A stretch of 64,000 nucleotides of DNA from Zanthoxylum bungeanum. Taxonomy: Eukaryota > Streptophyta > Magnoliopsida > Sapindales > Rutaceae. The position numbers and the translations under genes are program-made. Shown here in pieces: positions 21,416 to 33,482 of the stretch (the first letter of the stretch is position 1; the number at the start of each line of letters is the position of its first letter). Location: contig SKCR01035568.1 in assembly GCA_019454045.1 (NCBI GenBank), positions 1 through 64,000 on the forward strand, written 5' to 3'. The notes beneath the pieces were generated by a model. That model ran no database searches. It worked only from the letters and a program-made list of their open reading frames with translations, and was not told where the DNA came from.

Positions 21416-22013
21416 AAACGTTCCACTCACTAAGTCATTCAAACGATCTAACCCCCACTCCAAGTGTTTCTGTTTTGCGGGTTTACCCGGAGGACGAGCT
21501 CGGGAGGATGAATACTGATGGCAGTCACTATGGTATTTGAGTCCACCAAGTCGTGTACAGAGGTTTAACACTGTCAGTATCAAGTAAAGTTGCATGTCAG
21601 TTATTAGTATTATATAAGTCATTGTAGTGTGTTAAAAGTGTCTATTAACAGAGTTATAAAGAGAAGTATTATTGAGTACCCAATTATAAGTATAAAAAAA
21701 TATTTTATATTATTGAGTTGGGCAATGGCCCTTGTGCATGGCTTGCATTTCAGATGAACTAGTAGTGATGATCACAGTCAGAAATTCAGAGGGGGATGTT
21801 ATAGTTGATGTTGGTTTTGAAGTTCAAAATTAGATTTTTGGTGTTTGAAATTATTTTTTAAAAAATAACAGTGTATTAGGTAAAAAAAACCATAAGTATC
21901 AGCTCTCTGATTCCAGAGAGCTGATACATTTGCAACAATCCAAAAAAAAAGGTAGGCTTAATGCACTAGGCGCTACAATGTCTTGCACTGTAGCGCGTAG
22001 GTGCGCGAAGCAC
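21416..22013 (+). repeat. LTR-like sequence of unassigned gypsy type, right piece
   Basis: Continuation of 15810-16890 after element 2. No gene. CAGAGGGGGATGTTATAG near 21788-21806 resembles a purine tract followed by an LTR start, but I cannot confirm it. A GC-richer end (GTAGCGCGTAGGTGCGCG) adjoins the solo LTR. Confidence 0.3.
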
Positions 22014-24160
22014 TGACCGGCGTAAACACACACGTATAACGCAAGCGTACATATCGTTCAAGTAGTATAAAAAGTATCGATCCCACGAAGACTTAATACC
22101 TAATCTATTAATTTTATGAGGTCAAATGATTACTAGTATCTAACAGGTTGTTTGATTGATTTGAAATGGTGATGATTCTAAATTTAAAAACAAGTAAATA
22201 AAATTTCACGAAAGTAGGTTTAAGAAAATTCAATATTAGGAAACTATTTAGGGTTGTGAATCTTTCTAATATCTTTTAAAAGATGAAGTGGTTATTTCAT
22301 GTTTGTGTAATATATCAGTTTACTAACCTGGAACACTAAATTATGCGAAAGCCTCTGTCGATGGTCAGACATAAATACCCAGTATAACCCAATTGAACTA
22401 TATGTCTATGTCAACCAAATTACCTGGATTCATTAAGTTTAAGTTCCAATTATGGCTACCCCCGCCCGACAGTTATATGTCTATCCTGTAAGGAAATCTA
22501 TTAAAGGGTTATCTATCCTCAAGGAAGATCGTGAGCTATTAAGTCTAAGGCTGAAACCTAAAATTCCTTTGTCAAGTTTATTTTAGATTTACCAGATCAA
22601 TCTTATTAGTGGCCAATTAACAAGACGCATTAAACTTAAGAATTAATAAGTAAACCTTTAAATTACCCAAACTATAAAATAACCCCTTATAAACCGGTGA
22701 TATTAGAATTCATCACAACCCCAGATAACTAACTTAGTTACGACACATAACTAGGGCTAGTAAAAACTTAAATAAAATAAAAGACATAAAGTAAAATGCT
22801 GAAACGTAAATTACTGAAAAGTAAATGACGGAAAGTAAATGCTGAAATTAAATACTGAAAAATTAAATGCTGAAAAGTAAATGCTAAAAGTAAATTACTG
22901 AAAAGTAAATGCTGAAAGTAAATTGCTGAAAGTAAATCGCTGAAAAGTAAATGCTGAAAGTAAATTGCTGAAAAGTAAATAGAGTAAAAGTACAATAAAA
23001 GAAAATGCTGAGGTAAAAGGATCTACTTTTATTACATCTATTTTAGATATATCCCTTAATATAATATATTAACTTTGCATGATAATTACCAACCAGCCAT
23101 ATAGGCGGTATCCAGATTAAGTCAAATTAATAATTAATTACCAACTGACCAATCAGGCGGTATCCAGTTTAGTCAGGTTAAAACCAATTTAAATAATTAC
23201 CAACCGACCAATATGGCGGTATCCTCGTTAAGTCAGGTTTTAACTAGTTTATATATTATAATTAAGGGAGATTAATCTAAATATTAGTAATAAAAGTTTT
23301 ACCTTTTACCCCAGCAAAGGGGAGTTACCTCTTCATTACTGAAAAGTAAAAACTGAAAATTAAAGAAAGAAAAGTACTGTGCGTAAAAGTAAATTGCAGA
23401 AAGTAAAAACTGAAAAGTAAAGAAAAGAAAGTGCGAAAGCGGAAATTAATTACTGAAAGCTGTAAATAAACAAACAAGATACAATCTTCTTAGTATTCTT
23501 AAGGAATTCCTTAGAAGAAAGTATGAATTTACAAATGAAATGGCTTGGTATTTATAGGCAAAATTTTGCCTCCATCAAATCATCCACCAAATCCATTATT
23601 AATTGCTCCACTAATTGCTCCACCAAATCCATTATTAATTGCTCCACTAATTGCTTATCATGTTTGGTGGTGATTTGGTAATTTTTATTATTTATTTATT
23701 AATTTATTTTTTTGCTTTGAAAATGACTTTAATAATTACACACAACACACTTCTGGATGGTTCATCAATTTCGGGGATGAAATCTTCAGAATTCGAAATT
23801 ATTTTGTCTTTCAAAGTTGTAGATCTTTGAGTCTTATTTAATATGGAACTTGAATCAGCTCAATCGAATATCGGAGTAAAAAGTTATGCCCGAACTACGA
23901 CAGATGCGCAAAATTGGAATTTCCAAAACTGCACTTCGTTAAAACGCCCTTTCAAGTTTCCAATCTCCAAAATTAATATGTCAAGTCCAATTTTTGCCCT
24001 TATTTGACCCATATTTCGTCCTTAATGATTTCATTGGGTCCCAATATTATTTTATCTGTAAAATAAACTAAAACACATCAAAATGTTCATCAAACCCGAG
24101 AAACTAAATAAAATATTAAGTAAAAGGGGCGGTATATATTGATATATTTTCCGCTCATCA
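22014..24160 (-). repeat. Solo LTR related to element 1, minus strand (2147 bp)
   Basis: On the minus strand it starts TGATGAGCGG and ends TTTACGCCGGTCA, like the 3' LTR of element 1. Flanks AGCAC (22009-22013) and AGCGC (24161-24165) are a target duplication with one mismatch, and no internal sequence is attached. It is therefore a solo LTR left by recombination between two LTRs. Unlike the element 1 LTR it has no G-box cluster; the corresponding interval is A/T-rich with ATTGCTCCAC repeats. Confidence 0.85.
22786..23010. repeat. Tandem AAAGTAAATGCTGAA-type array in the solo LTR
   Basis: About a dozen units of 14-17 bp built from AAAGTAAATxxCTGAAA. Another short run of the same word lies at 23336-23460. 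Inside the LTR; no coding meaning. Confidence 0.8.
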
Positions 24161-26184
24161 AGCGCGCTGAATCTTATTTTCTCTCGATGTTATGATTCTG
24201 GATTCCGATTCATCCCTGATTTTCTCCTATCAACTTGAAATGGAATATAGTATTTCATTTTATAATTTAAAAATACATTCATGCTCTATATCCATTGGTT
24301 TGACTCGATTCCGCTGCACGGGGCCCTGATTCGACCCTAGGGGTTCCAGATCTTCCCCAACACCTGGCCATGGTATACTGCAGAATTGTTCAGAGTATTT
24401 GTACAGAGAATTGCGATTGTATGTCCCGACATACAAAATTATACATGATAGAGGTTTAACAATTCATTTATATCTCCGGTACAATTCGGATGGCCTATGA
24501 CGGAGGGACTATACGTTCGCGATAATCTTGGCTTGTATGGTTCATCAAGAATATTTATGGTCGTCATAATTTGTGAATGGGTGAACTACGCACACTAAAG
24601 TAGTTTCCATGACAGATACACCTGACCTAAAGAGTTCAACTAGCAAAGATACTTGTAGAGCATTAGGATAATTTATTAGGAATACTGTGATTATTTGTAA
24701 TGTTTACACATGTCAGGATAATTTTATATCTAATGTGTATTTATGTGATATACAAAATTTGAGTGTATACACATTACAAATATTTGACTATTGACACAAG
24801 TGTAAAGTATAATTAATTTAATAGTTTAATAAATTAATATTTTTTTTGTTATGGATTTTGACTGTCAAAATCATATACATTTGTTAAAAAAATAATTAAA
24901 TGTGATTTAATTATTTTTATGGTCAAATCATTAATTAAACATGATTTAATTATTTTTTTATGGTCAAATTTTTCATGATTTTGGTTAATAGCTTACATGA
25001 TAAGCTTTGACACTAAAATGACCAAATTGCCATTACTTTTTGCCTATAAAAAACAAGGTCATTTGGCTATTTCGATTCTTGGAAGTTTTTGGCTTTTTTG
25101 TAATTTTAAAATGGTTTCAACCTAATCAATTTGGGACTTTTCTCTTGGATGGGAAAGACAACATATTGGAAGCATAAACAACTTCAAATGGAGCTCAAAT
25201 GATAGATAGTGAAGGAATTAAGGTAATTTCTTAATTTGTTGTATTGAAAATTATTTCAATTTGTTCCAATTGAATTACATATGATGTAGATATGGTGTAT
25301 ACTTGTTTGATGAGTTTTGCAGTGGGCTCCCATCACTCCTACAAATTTGTAGAAATTGACAGAATTCGGATTGGAGCTAATTCTCAATTAGGTCATATTA
25401 TTCGTCACATGGTTTTGCCTCGATTCGCGTAAAATTGAGTGTCGTTTGATAAAACCGATACCGCAGCCTCATAGTACATCATTCGAGCTTCGATTTGGCC
25501 GGTGGATTACACAACGAAATGATACGACGAGTCATGACCGAGCCACCCATAGCTACGCACATTTCTCCTCTTTCTCGTCGTTTTTCAGCGGCCACCATTC
25601 AATGAAGGATAGCCGGATGATCCATCCCACACCGATGCACCGGCCGGCGGTGGCCGAATGATCGACTGGTGGCCATTCTCTCTCTCTTTCAAGTCGCAGA
25701 GGGTTGGGTGCAAGCTTTTGAAAACTTAAATCCTTTTGAAATTTGTGAAAACTAATGGGTATTTATAGAAACTTTTCTGAAAATTACAAAATGTCCCGTG
25801 AAATTTCAAATATGTCCCTAACTTTGGACTCTTTCATAAATTCATATTTTTGAGGCTCTTCTAATGAAATTTTCAAAAGGTTTTCAACACAATAATTGTC
25901 CGTCCTTTAAAGACTTTCCAACGGGTCAAAAATCAGCTTAATCGGAGTTCATTTACTATTTTTATAGTCGAAACAACGAAACTTACTCATGTAAAAATAT
26001 CCAAAAATACACGTAATAGACCTTTTCGAGTTACGTGATTTCAAATGCGAAGAAATCTCGATTTAAAGCATTCCAAAATATTTTCCAATGCTTAAACTCT
26101 TATTCTCCAACATCATTTCGTCTCGAGACCTAAACTTCAATATGAGAACCTTCCAAAATTGTTCTGAAAATTCAGGATATTACA
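24161..26184 (-). repeat. Probable LTR fragment, minus strand, no gene
   Basis: Read on the minus strand it begins TGTAATATCCTGAATTTTCA at 26184, a start seen in chromovirus (Tekay/Del-type) LTRs, and has a TATA-like TCTATAAATACCC near 25770-25755. A short open stretch at 25446-25661 is not convincing as a gene. The left limit is not clear; part may belong to the sequence interrupted by the solo LTR. A 60-bp tandem pair (ATTTAATTATTTTTATGGTC) lies at about 24905-24965. Confidence 0.4.
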
Positions 26185-27159
26185 TTCGTTAGAACAAAGG
26201 CACTCCATTTCATGGTCTTGATTTTTGAGCTCATTCTTTTCTTAAGCTTTGTGCCTACTCTGATGTTAGTTGGGTTGATAACACTAAGTGTGGTAATGGG
26301 TCAGACTGGGCCCGAGCTTTGAGAACCAGAACTTAAGCCCTGTCAACAAAAAAAACTTGAGCCTGGGAAAAGCCCGGCCCGTTCCGTGCTCGGGCTCGGG
26401 GTTTTTTTCCTTGTTTTTTTTTTTCTTATTTTATTATTATTATTTTTTTTGCAAAACTAATAATAATCAAAATCTTATAATAAAATATATCAACAAAAAT
26501 ATAGTATCAATTCCTCAAAGACATATTCATTAACTTAAGAACCAAAAATTTATTAATTTTGTAGAAATTAATTAATTTTTTAATTTTTAATTTCTGATTG
26601 GGCTCGAGAACCAGGGCTATTATTATAAAGCTTGGCCCGCATTTTTTAAAGACCGGGTAGGGCTGGACGGGCCAAGCCAGGCCGCATGCTTTTTTTCCAT
26701 GTATAAAAAACCCCACTAATCGACGTTGTACAACTAGTCTTTGCATCATCTTAGGTGATTCTCTTATTTCTTGGCATAGCAAGAAACAATCGGTGGTTCT
26801 TGCTCCAGTACTGAATATAAATATCGTGCAGTTGCTGATACTACCCAAGAAATCATTTGACTTCATTGCCTCTGAATTAACATGGGTGTTTCCCATTATA
26901 GTGCTACACCTTTCTACTGTGATAATAAAAGTGCCATTTACTTTGTGCATAATGATATCTACCATGAACACACAAAACACATTGAAAGTGCTTGTCACTT
27001 TGTACGTAAATACCTCACTCAAGTCGCTGTCCGACTTCATGAAATCTCCTCCAAATCGGCCTGTTGATCTCTTTACCAAATCTCAGTTTGCAGGGCGATT
27101 TTGTGAGTTGGTTTTCAAACTTAAACTTGCTTCACTTCCACTAGCTTGAGTTTGAGGGA
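26185..27159 (+). pseudogene. Copia RNase H tail of a small element, broken
   Basis: Plus-strand remnants of copia RNase H: GTPFHGLDF and LKLCAYSD (26198-26275), then after an insertion LGDSLISWHSKKQ (26750-26790) and GVSHYSATPFYCDNKSAIYF with VHNDIYHEHTKHIE (26880-27000). The end is DLFTKSQFAGRF up to a stop near 27150. Frames shift several times. The 5' part is missing at the junction with the LTR fragment at 26184. It is followed at once by a purine tract and LTR. Confidence 0.85.
26285..26720. mobile_element. GC-patterned insertion within the copia RNase H
   Basis: The RNase H homology is split between about 26285 and 26720. The insert has GGGCCCGAGC and AAGCCCGGCCC words at the left and GGACGGGCCAAGCCAGGCC at the right, with an A/T-rich centre, similar in style to the hAT-type MITE at 55974-56175. 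CACTAA stands near both edges (AACACTAA, CCCACTAA) and may be a decayed 8-bp duplication. Exact ends uncertain. Confidence 0.45.
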
Positions 27160-27371
27160 TGTGTTCAAGAAATAATATTCTTATCATGGATAAAATCTCC
27201 ACATCATAATGGCAGATTCATTAGATTGCGATTCTAGAATATTCATGATTATTGTACATAATTGTATTATTTTTTACCTTATTTATTTTCCTAATTTTCC
27301 TATATAAAGACAAGTCTATTATAAATACATCCAGATTGAAATATAAAAATTATTCAATTTAGTATCTAACA
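27160..27371 (+). repeat. Short copia 3' LTR (212 bp)
   Basis: Starts TGTGTTCAAG right after the purine tract GAGTTTGAGGGA and ends GTATCTAACA. It has a TATATAAAG box near 27300. It ends the small copia remnant. No 5' LTR is visible in this window. Confidence 0.7.
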
Positions 27372-27742
27372 ACGATATTTAAAATGGCTATGATACTCTG
27401 TAGTATAATTTATTTTCTTTGTAAATTCGACTTTATATTTCATAAAACCGAAAGTATAAAAAAAAAAAAATTTGTTGAAGAGTTATTCCAAATGTTCATA
27501 CTAAAACCTAAAACTTAATCTACATAAAAGTACTGTTTTAATAGGCCAAATCTTAATTTTAAAGATGATATCACTCTTTGATGTAGAAATAGATAATTCC
27601 TCGCCTTATTATAAAAGTTGAGGAGTCGAAATCCATGAGGACCGTAGAAAATTTCCAAATTACTAACGAAATATCGATAATTATTATTGTTATTTTTTTT
27701 AAATGGTATTGCTAAAAAAAATTACGACAGATAATTTATTGG
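27372..27742. other. Intergenic A/T-rich stretch, no gene
   Basis: Nothing coding. Words such as TACTAACGAAATATCGATAA resemble the subterminal sequence seen at 49480-49685, so both flanks of element 3 may belong to one CACTA-like element. The last five bases, ATTGG, are the left target duplication of element 3. Confidence 0.4.
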
Positions 27743-28280
27743 TGTTTGCACAATTTTTCGTCAATGAGCGTGTAAGGTTCAAACCTCCTGAGACAGTCCC
27801 AGCAAGGGGTGTTTGATTCAGTGAATAAGCCTTCAAGGGGCACAAGCACACAAATTACAATCTTTGGGTTACAAAGCTACAAAATAAAAATAAAAATGCT
27901 CATAATGAGTCTTCATTTTGTTCTTTTTTTTCTTCTTCAAAACCCTTGGCCCTTTTATAATGGAGAGCATTGTCAATCGTTTGAGCGGTTTTGCTTCCTT
28001 TCCCACATTTCATGCTTGCACGTAACCGCTGAATCATGCATTCAACAGCTGAGTTGTGTGTGATAGCTGTCAGAATGTGGGGAGCTGCTATTTAACTGCT
28101 AGATCGTGGCGTTAACTGCAACGTGTCTGTTAGCGTAATAATCGTCCTGACCGCTTTTCTCTTCGTCATTCTTCGTCTGCTTTTCCTTTGGTCATCCTAA
28201 TTGCTTTTTGTCCTTTGACACGTCCTTTCTATTCGCCCCTCATTGACTCGTTCGTCCTAGGATGATTTTCTTCACCAATA
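27743..28280 (-). repeat. Element 3 3' LTR (538 bp)
   Basis: Starts TGTTTGCAC and ends TTCACCAATA on the plus strand, the terminal CA apparently mutated to TA (right LTR ends CCAACA). Close direct repeat of 48736-49274. Inside it, the words GTTTGAGCGGTTTTGCTTCC and TGGGGAGCTGCTATTTAACT are shared almost base for base. Confidence 0.9.
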
Positions 28281-28737
28281 ATTGTCCCCCAAATTCGCCT
28301 TGATTGATTTGGGAAATGAAATCGAGGCGAATTTCTTAACTTGGGTAAAGTTAGGATGGTACCTATTGGCCGTATACTGGCTTCGGCCTGCTGGTCTTCG
28401 CCCTTTCCCTTATTAGAACTTGCGGCCATCGTTTACATTTCCTATGTGAATCTATCATTGCTCTAATAAATGCGCGACCTTCGAAACACGTCTTATCGAA
28501 AACCATCATGGCACCAATTAATGCGCCGTCTTTCGTGTCAATCATTTGTCAAATCATATCTGACATTGCCCTTTTCATTTTCCCGCTCTTTTTCTTTCCC
28601 TGAATTGGGCCGTGACACCTGTCTTAGGGAGTACTTTTCACCTTTGCTATATAAGGGCTTGATTCTTTCCTGTCATCACTTCACTTTCTACTTCTCTGCA
28701 AAACTTTCCATCTTCTTACCTTCAATTTTCCTTGCTA
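28281..28737 (+). promoter_or_regulatory. Polypurine tract and promoter region of the antisense ORF
   Basis: At the left, TTGTCCCCCAAATTCGCC is the purine tract TTTGGGGGACAA of element 3 read on the minus strand. On the plus strand a TATA box GCTATATAAGG lies at 28646-28656, 82 bp before the ATG of the antisense ORF at 28738. That spacing suits a plant promoter. The leader after it is pyrimidine-rich (CATCACTTCACTTTCTACTT). Confidence 0.55.
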
Positions 28738-30810
28738 ATGGAGTTGTCTTCTTCCGTTTCAAAAAAGGCCACCTCAACTTTCAGTGATTACCAAACTGCA
28801 TTGGGTGATTCTTCTGTAGGTGTCTTTGGCATCCATACCTTTGATGAAAACTACAGCCAGTGCTCCCTAGGCCCCATTTTTGTTGATGATACTGCCATTG
28901 CTACAACTCTCATGACTCAGCTGTTTCCTTCCATTTCTAACCTTCCCTTTTCAGAACCTCTGATCATTTCTCCACTTATCAAATCTAACCCCATTCGTAC
29001 CTAGTCTAAACACGATTCTTCTTTTGAAACTTGGTTTCAACGCATGAGGTTGCATGCAGACACTCGCACCTTTATTGAGCAAAACGACTTGCTTTTCCTT
29101 ATAGAGCTTTCATTGACCTTACCCCCTTTTGACCGAAATCTATTCTCCACATCACTGTTTTTCTGGTCCTCTGATTACAACATTTTCCTCTTTCCTTCTG
29201 GTCCATTCACTATCACTCTCCGTGACATAAGTGCTTTGACCGAGTTGACCCATTTGGGCACAACCATTTCTACTTGCACTACCTTTCATTTCCCTCCCCC
29301 TTCAATGGACTCTTCGTCATTCTCATCTTATTCTGCCTTTTTTCGTGCGTTCTCTGAGTCGCCTGGTCCGGTCTCGGTGTTAGAGCGTACTGCTTTCCTT
29401 CATTACTGGCTTTGCAAATATGTCATTTGCACGCCTAGTCAGAAACCTGTGGCGGGTTATCTCCCTATTTCGTCAGACCTTGCCAATAGCCATCATTTGG
29501 ACTTCGCTTCCTTTTTGTTGGCCACTATTTACCGGGGTTTGGTCGTTCTCCAAAAACAGTTTCGGTCTGAGGCTTCGCCGATCACCTCCGGCCCTCTCTG
29601 GCTCGTCCAGCTTTGGATTAGAGCCTATTTTCCAGTCTTTGGTTCTATTGAGTCAACCCGGTCATACCCTTGTGCATGCCTCTTGTTCGCCCAATTGGGG
29701 CCAACTTCCCTCCTTCCTCGTACTATTTTTGAGTATTTTTATACCCTTTCTAGAGTCCCGTCTTTCTTTCCTTTCTCATTGGGCGATAAACCCTATTTTG
29801 TCCATGAGGTTCCCGAATTAGAGGGGGATGAGTCGATCAATCGCATATGGCGTAAGTTTTTATACAGCCGCGATCTGATTCATGACATTTTGATGGGAGC
29901 CAACGGTAAGGCTGGAGTGGAGGTGTATTCTCCTAACTTCACTTCCTGCCAATTCGGCCTTGTTCAAGGATGGCCTCTTTCGTTATTTCATTCTCATTCT
30001 ACCCCGTCAGAACGTTTTAAAGTTCTTTCACTCTCAGACATTGACCAATGTCTGTCTGAAGCTCGTTCTTTGTTTTCTTTGTTCTCTTGTGCCTCATTCT
30101 CTTCTTGCACATCGTTCCATCATCTCTTTGATCATTTTTGGCCGTTTGGCCGCGATAGACTCTTTTCCTTGCCTTCTGCTTTGATTTTTTCCACCATCCC
30201 GTTTTCCCAAAAAACCTCGAAGACAGCTGGGTCCAAGAAATCTATTGAGAAAGCTGGGCCAAAGAAAACTAAACAAGTTAAAAGGAAACAACCTTCGTCA
30301 ATCCATAGCTCCGACTTAGACGAGCCCCTTATATTTCGTCAGGCTAAGGTACAGTCTGAAATTTCCCTTTTTTTGAGGATTTCATTCCTCGTTCAGACGT
30401 CCAGGACAGAATCGTCTTCCGGCTTGCCTGAATCAGTTCACATTTCGAGGCCTGAAGCTCTCATGGTCGAAAATCCACTGGAGGAGGTTGAAACTACCGA
30501 AATCTCGATTGCCCAACTTCTATCAGATGAGGGCAAGGCGGCCGCGATTCTAATTATTCAGTTCCCACCAGAAGAGAATGGAGTGGCCGACGCCACTCAT
30601 TCGACCAGAGCTGATACTCAAGGTATGGGGTCAAGTATAGAATTGGGCCGTTTGTGTCCGTTTTTTGAGGAAATCCCAAGGGACCATCCCTTATTTGAAT
30701 ATTATCGATTGGACAATTCTGTCCCTATTGTGCAAGAACTGGATTACGAGCCTCTTCGGCCAGATAATGAGCCTCCTCGGCCGGAGAATGAGCCTCTTTG
30801 GCTCCATTAA
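28738..30810 (+). pseudogene. Antisense ORF of element 3, plant-mobile-domain (PMD) type, one in-frame stop
   Basis: Plus-strand frame of 690 codons, antisense to pol, starting MELSSSVSKKATS and interrupted once by TAG at 29002-29004; it reads on in the same frame. The part after the stop has LIELSLTLPPFDRN and FLFPSGPFTITLRDISALTE, which match the aminotransferase-like plant mobile domain (fold with TL.D...L.GL). A basic stretch KKSIEKAGPKKTKQVKRKQ (near residues 505-520) looks like a nuclear signal. Tat-lineage elements are known to carry such antisense ORFs; the function is not known. One nonsense change in nearly 700 codons implies recent loss or selection until recently. Confidence 0.75.
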
Positions 30811-31430
30811 AGGCGGATCCTACCCTTTATACGTAGATGGGCTAATGCAGGATTTAGGGGAAGTTATAGGGAAATAGACGGCTTGTTCAGTCTGGCCGAA
30901 TTGGAGTTATTGGAGGAGGCTCGGTCATTGTATAAAGATGATGTAATTCACCGCATTTATGAAGAGGTGAAAGTTATTCATATTACTGACTCTTCTGATT
31001 CTGATTCTTCTACAGAGGCCCAGCCATCAGGCATGCCGAGTTCTTTATGTTTTGATCCAGCAGTGCAAAGGCCTCCTGAACAGCCATCACCTCCACGGGC
31101 AGTGTCCCATGTCCTTTCGATGTAACAACCTTCCGCTCTTGAACGGCCGTCATCCCTGGATCTTTCGTCCTCACCTCTTCAGGTGACATCTCATGTTCCT
31201 TCGATGCACCAACCTTCTGCTCCTGAACGGCAGTCATCTCCGGTTCCTTCATTCTCACATCTTCGGGCGACATCTTCTGTTTCCCCGCCCCAATCTCATA
31301 GAGGAGAACATGCATTTCCACTTGAGGTCCCTATGGCAACTACTGGTGACCCATCCAGTTCCACTCATAGTCTCGCAGCTGTTAGTCTTATTTGTTTCTT
31401 CTTTCTTTTATCATTCTTTTGATTCGTTTG
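30811..31430 (+). pseudogene. Antisense ORF continuation: acidic/Pro-Ser repeat region
   Basis: After the 30810 stop the protein-like sequence goes on in the next frames: GSYPLYVDGLMQDLGEV, then LAELELLEEARSLYKDD, then an acidic-serine run ITDSSDSDSSTEA. Imperfect repeats follow with units of about 80 bp (QPSALERPSS, then QPSAPERQSSPVPSFSHL) across 31075-31290. A stop at 31123-31125 lies in the same frame. It probably belongs to the same disrupted gene as 28738-30810. Low complexity makes homology weak. Confidence 0.45.
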
Positions 31431-31499
31431 CTAATTCCATTTTTGCACACATGGGTCCGATCCGTTACTGCAATCGGTCCAGGATGTTCTGTACGATCT

Positions 31500-32190
31500 T
31501 GAACGGCTAGCTTCTACTCTATCTCAGCCCTCTCCATCTTTGGCCCGAGCTATTACATACTTGGAAGCTCTTCGGGAGGTTATTAGGCAATATGCTTCTC
31601 TCACTACTCTGGAGATCGGTTATGCCGCAATGCCAGAGAATATGCTCAAACTAGAAAAGATCTCCTCTGAGTTAGAGCGACTGCTGGGTCTTCTTGTTTT
31701 ACCTATATCGGTGGAGAACCGACTATTCCTTCAAGATCTGTAGAATGAGGTTACAGCCCTTATCCTTCACTATCGAAATATACACAGTCAAAAGGTCGGG
31801 CTTCGTTCTTCCAAGTCCAAAAAAGAAAGACTCTATGATTCCCTTGACACTTTCCGCCAAACTATAAGGGAAACTACGGACGAAATGATGATTGAAGAGT
31901 CGTTATTGCTGTACTTAGAATGACAGTTACAAGATATCCAGCGTCTCATCAAGGAGAGTCGCATGAGAAGAGAGGCCAAGAGAAAAACCATTGCCTCTGA
32001 ATTAACGAAGGTGAATGCTTTCCTGGCTGAATATAAAGACTTGGCCCAAGTTGATTTTGAAAAGAGCTTGAGCAATTTGGCGGCGCTGATATAGAAATGC
32101 AGAAAGAGTCCTATCGGTTAAGAGAGATGTTCTCGGCCATGAAGCACTCACCTGGGGATTTTCAACGGCCTTCCACTAGTAGATAATTAT
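31500..32190 (+). pseudogene. Antisense ORF C-terminal part, coiled-coil-like
   Basis: Reads ITYLEALREVIRQYASLTTL and LEKISSELERLLGLL (31540-31743), then after stops DTFRQTIRETTDEMMIEES and LQDIQRLIKESRMRREAKRK up to about 32090. The heptad pattern of hydrophobic residues suggests coiled coils, common at the C-terminal end of such antisense ORF proteins. A possible intron lies upstream near 31382-31500, but I see no convincing acceptor. Confidence 0.45.
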
Positions 32191-32289
32191 GTACTCATGT
32201 ACTATTAGGACGTTACATTCATCCTTTTACTTGTAATTTTTGGGACATCGTTGTCCGATACTAATGAAATCATAATATTTATTTATTTC

Positions 32290-33480
32290 TATTTATTTCT
32301 CTTCATCCTTACTTTTTACTCGGAGAACCTCACATTCATGTTCCCATAATGAAGGCACATACTTTTTCAAGTACTTGCTGTTTATCGCTCTGACATACAT
32401 TTCTCCATTCAAAATTTTCAAATGATAGGCCCCGTTTGGCAACATATTTTCTACCTCGAATGGGCCTTCCCAATTAGGCGACCACTTGCCATATGCAGGA
32501 TTCTTGGCACCTAGTGGTAGTATAGTTTTCCATACTAACTCTCATTTTTTAAATAATTTGGCCACGACTTTCTAATTATATATGTTGGCCATCTTTGTCT
32601 TCTGTGATTCCAAACGATTGATGACATCGCACTTGACGTCATCTAATTCTAATAAATTTTGGATCATCGTTTCACTGTAATTTTTCTTTGTCAATTCTTT
32701 TTGCAACGCCACCCTTGTAGATTTAACATTGATTTCGACCGGTAATACGACCTTTTGACCATATACTATCTGGAAAGGTGTGATCGAGGTACTTGTTCGA
32801 GGTGGCGTTCTATAAGCCCATAGAGCTTGACTTAAGCATTCGTCCCATTGTCTGGCATTATCCATTATCATCTTTCGGATCAACCCTTTGAGGGTTTTAT
32901 TGGATGACTCTACCTGACCATTTGACTGGGGGTAGTATGGAGTAGTGTTTACTAACTGGACCCCGTATTCGGTCAGGAAGCTTTTAACCTTTTCGTCGTT
33001 CAGAGAGGTACTGTGATCCACCATCAATGTCTGAGGGATACCGAATCGATGGATAATATGCTCTTTTATGAACTTAATGATTTGGTCTTGAGAAATCTCT
33101 ATTACCGGAATTCCTTCCACCCACTTGGTGAAGAAGTCTGTGGCGACGATGATGAAAGTGTGTATTTTGCTAGACGCGGGATATATTTTCCCTATTAAGT
33201 CGATCGCCCATCCCATAAATGGCCATGGCTTAATAACATGGACCATTTCGGTCACTGGTGCTATTTGAATGGGCCCATGCTTCTGACAAACAACACATCC
33301 CTTAACATACAGTACGCATAATTATCCCATTTTCGGCCAATAATATCCACTCCTTATAATCAACCATCTCATCTTTATCCCAGCCTGGTGAGCCCCACAG
33401 ACCCCTTCATGTATTTCAGCCATAATAGTCTTGGATTCTGATGGCCCTACACATTTTAATCACAAACCATCTTGGCTTTT
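32290..33480 (-). pseudogene. Element 3 integrase, broken
   Basis: Minus strand. The zinc-binding region lies near 33430-33290 (CxxC before HGP). The core is open from 33255 to 32572, with the first Asp in WAIDLIGKI, the second in LMVDHSTSLND (usual form VDQGTSF) and the Glu in NGQVESSNKTL, so the DDE triad is kept. It goes on past a stop at 32571 with PNWEGPFEVENMLPNGAYHL to about 32300. Length and motifs fit a Ty3/gypsy integrase of Tat type. Confidence 0.88.
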
Positions 33481-33482
33481 TT

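Noticed and set aside
25446..25661. 71-codon frame
   Set aside because: Lies in sequence that reads as an LTR on the minus strand; no family resemblance.
26507..27079. 190-codon minus-strand frame
   Set aside because: Antisense shadow of the copia RNase H remnant.
30094..31321. Minus-strand frames across the antisense ORF
   Set aside because: They are shadows of the PMD-type ORF and its repeat region, with no element domain.
33013..33198. Plus-strand short frames over element 3 pol (for example here)
   Set aside because: Antisense shadows of integrase and RT; no start context or domain.
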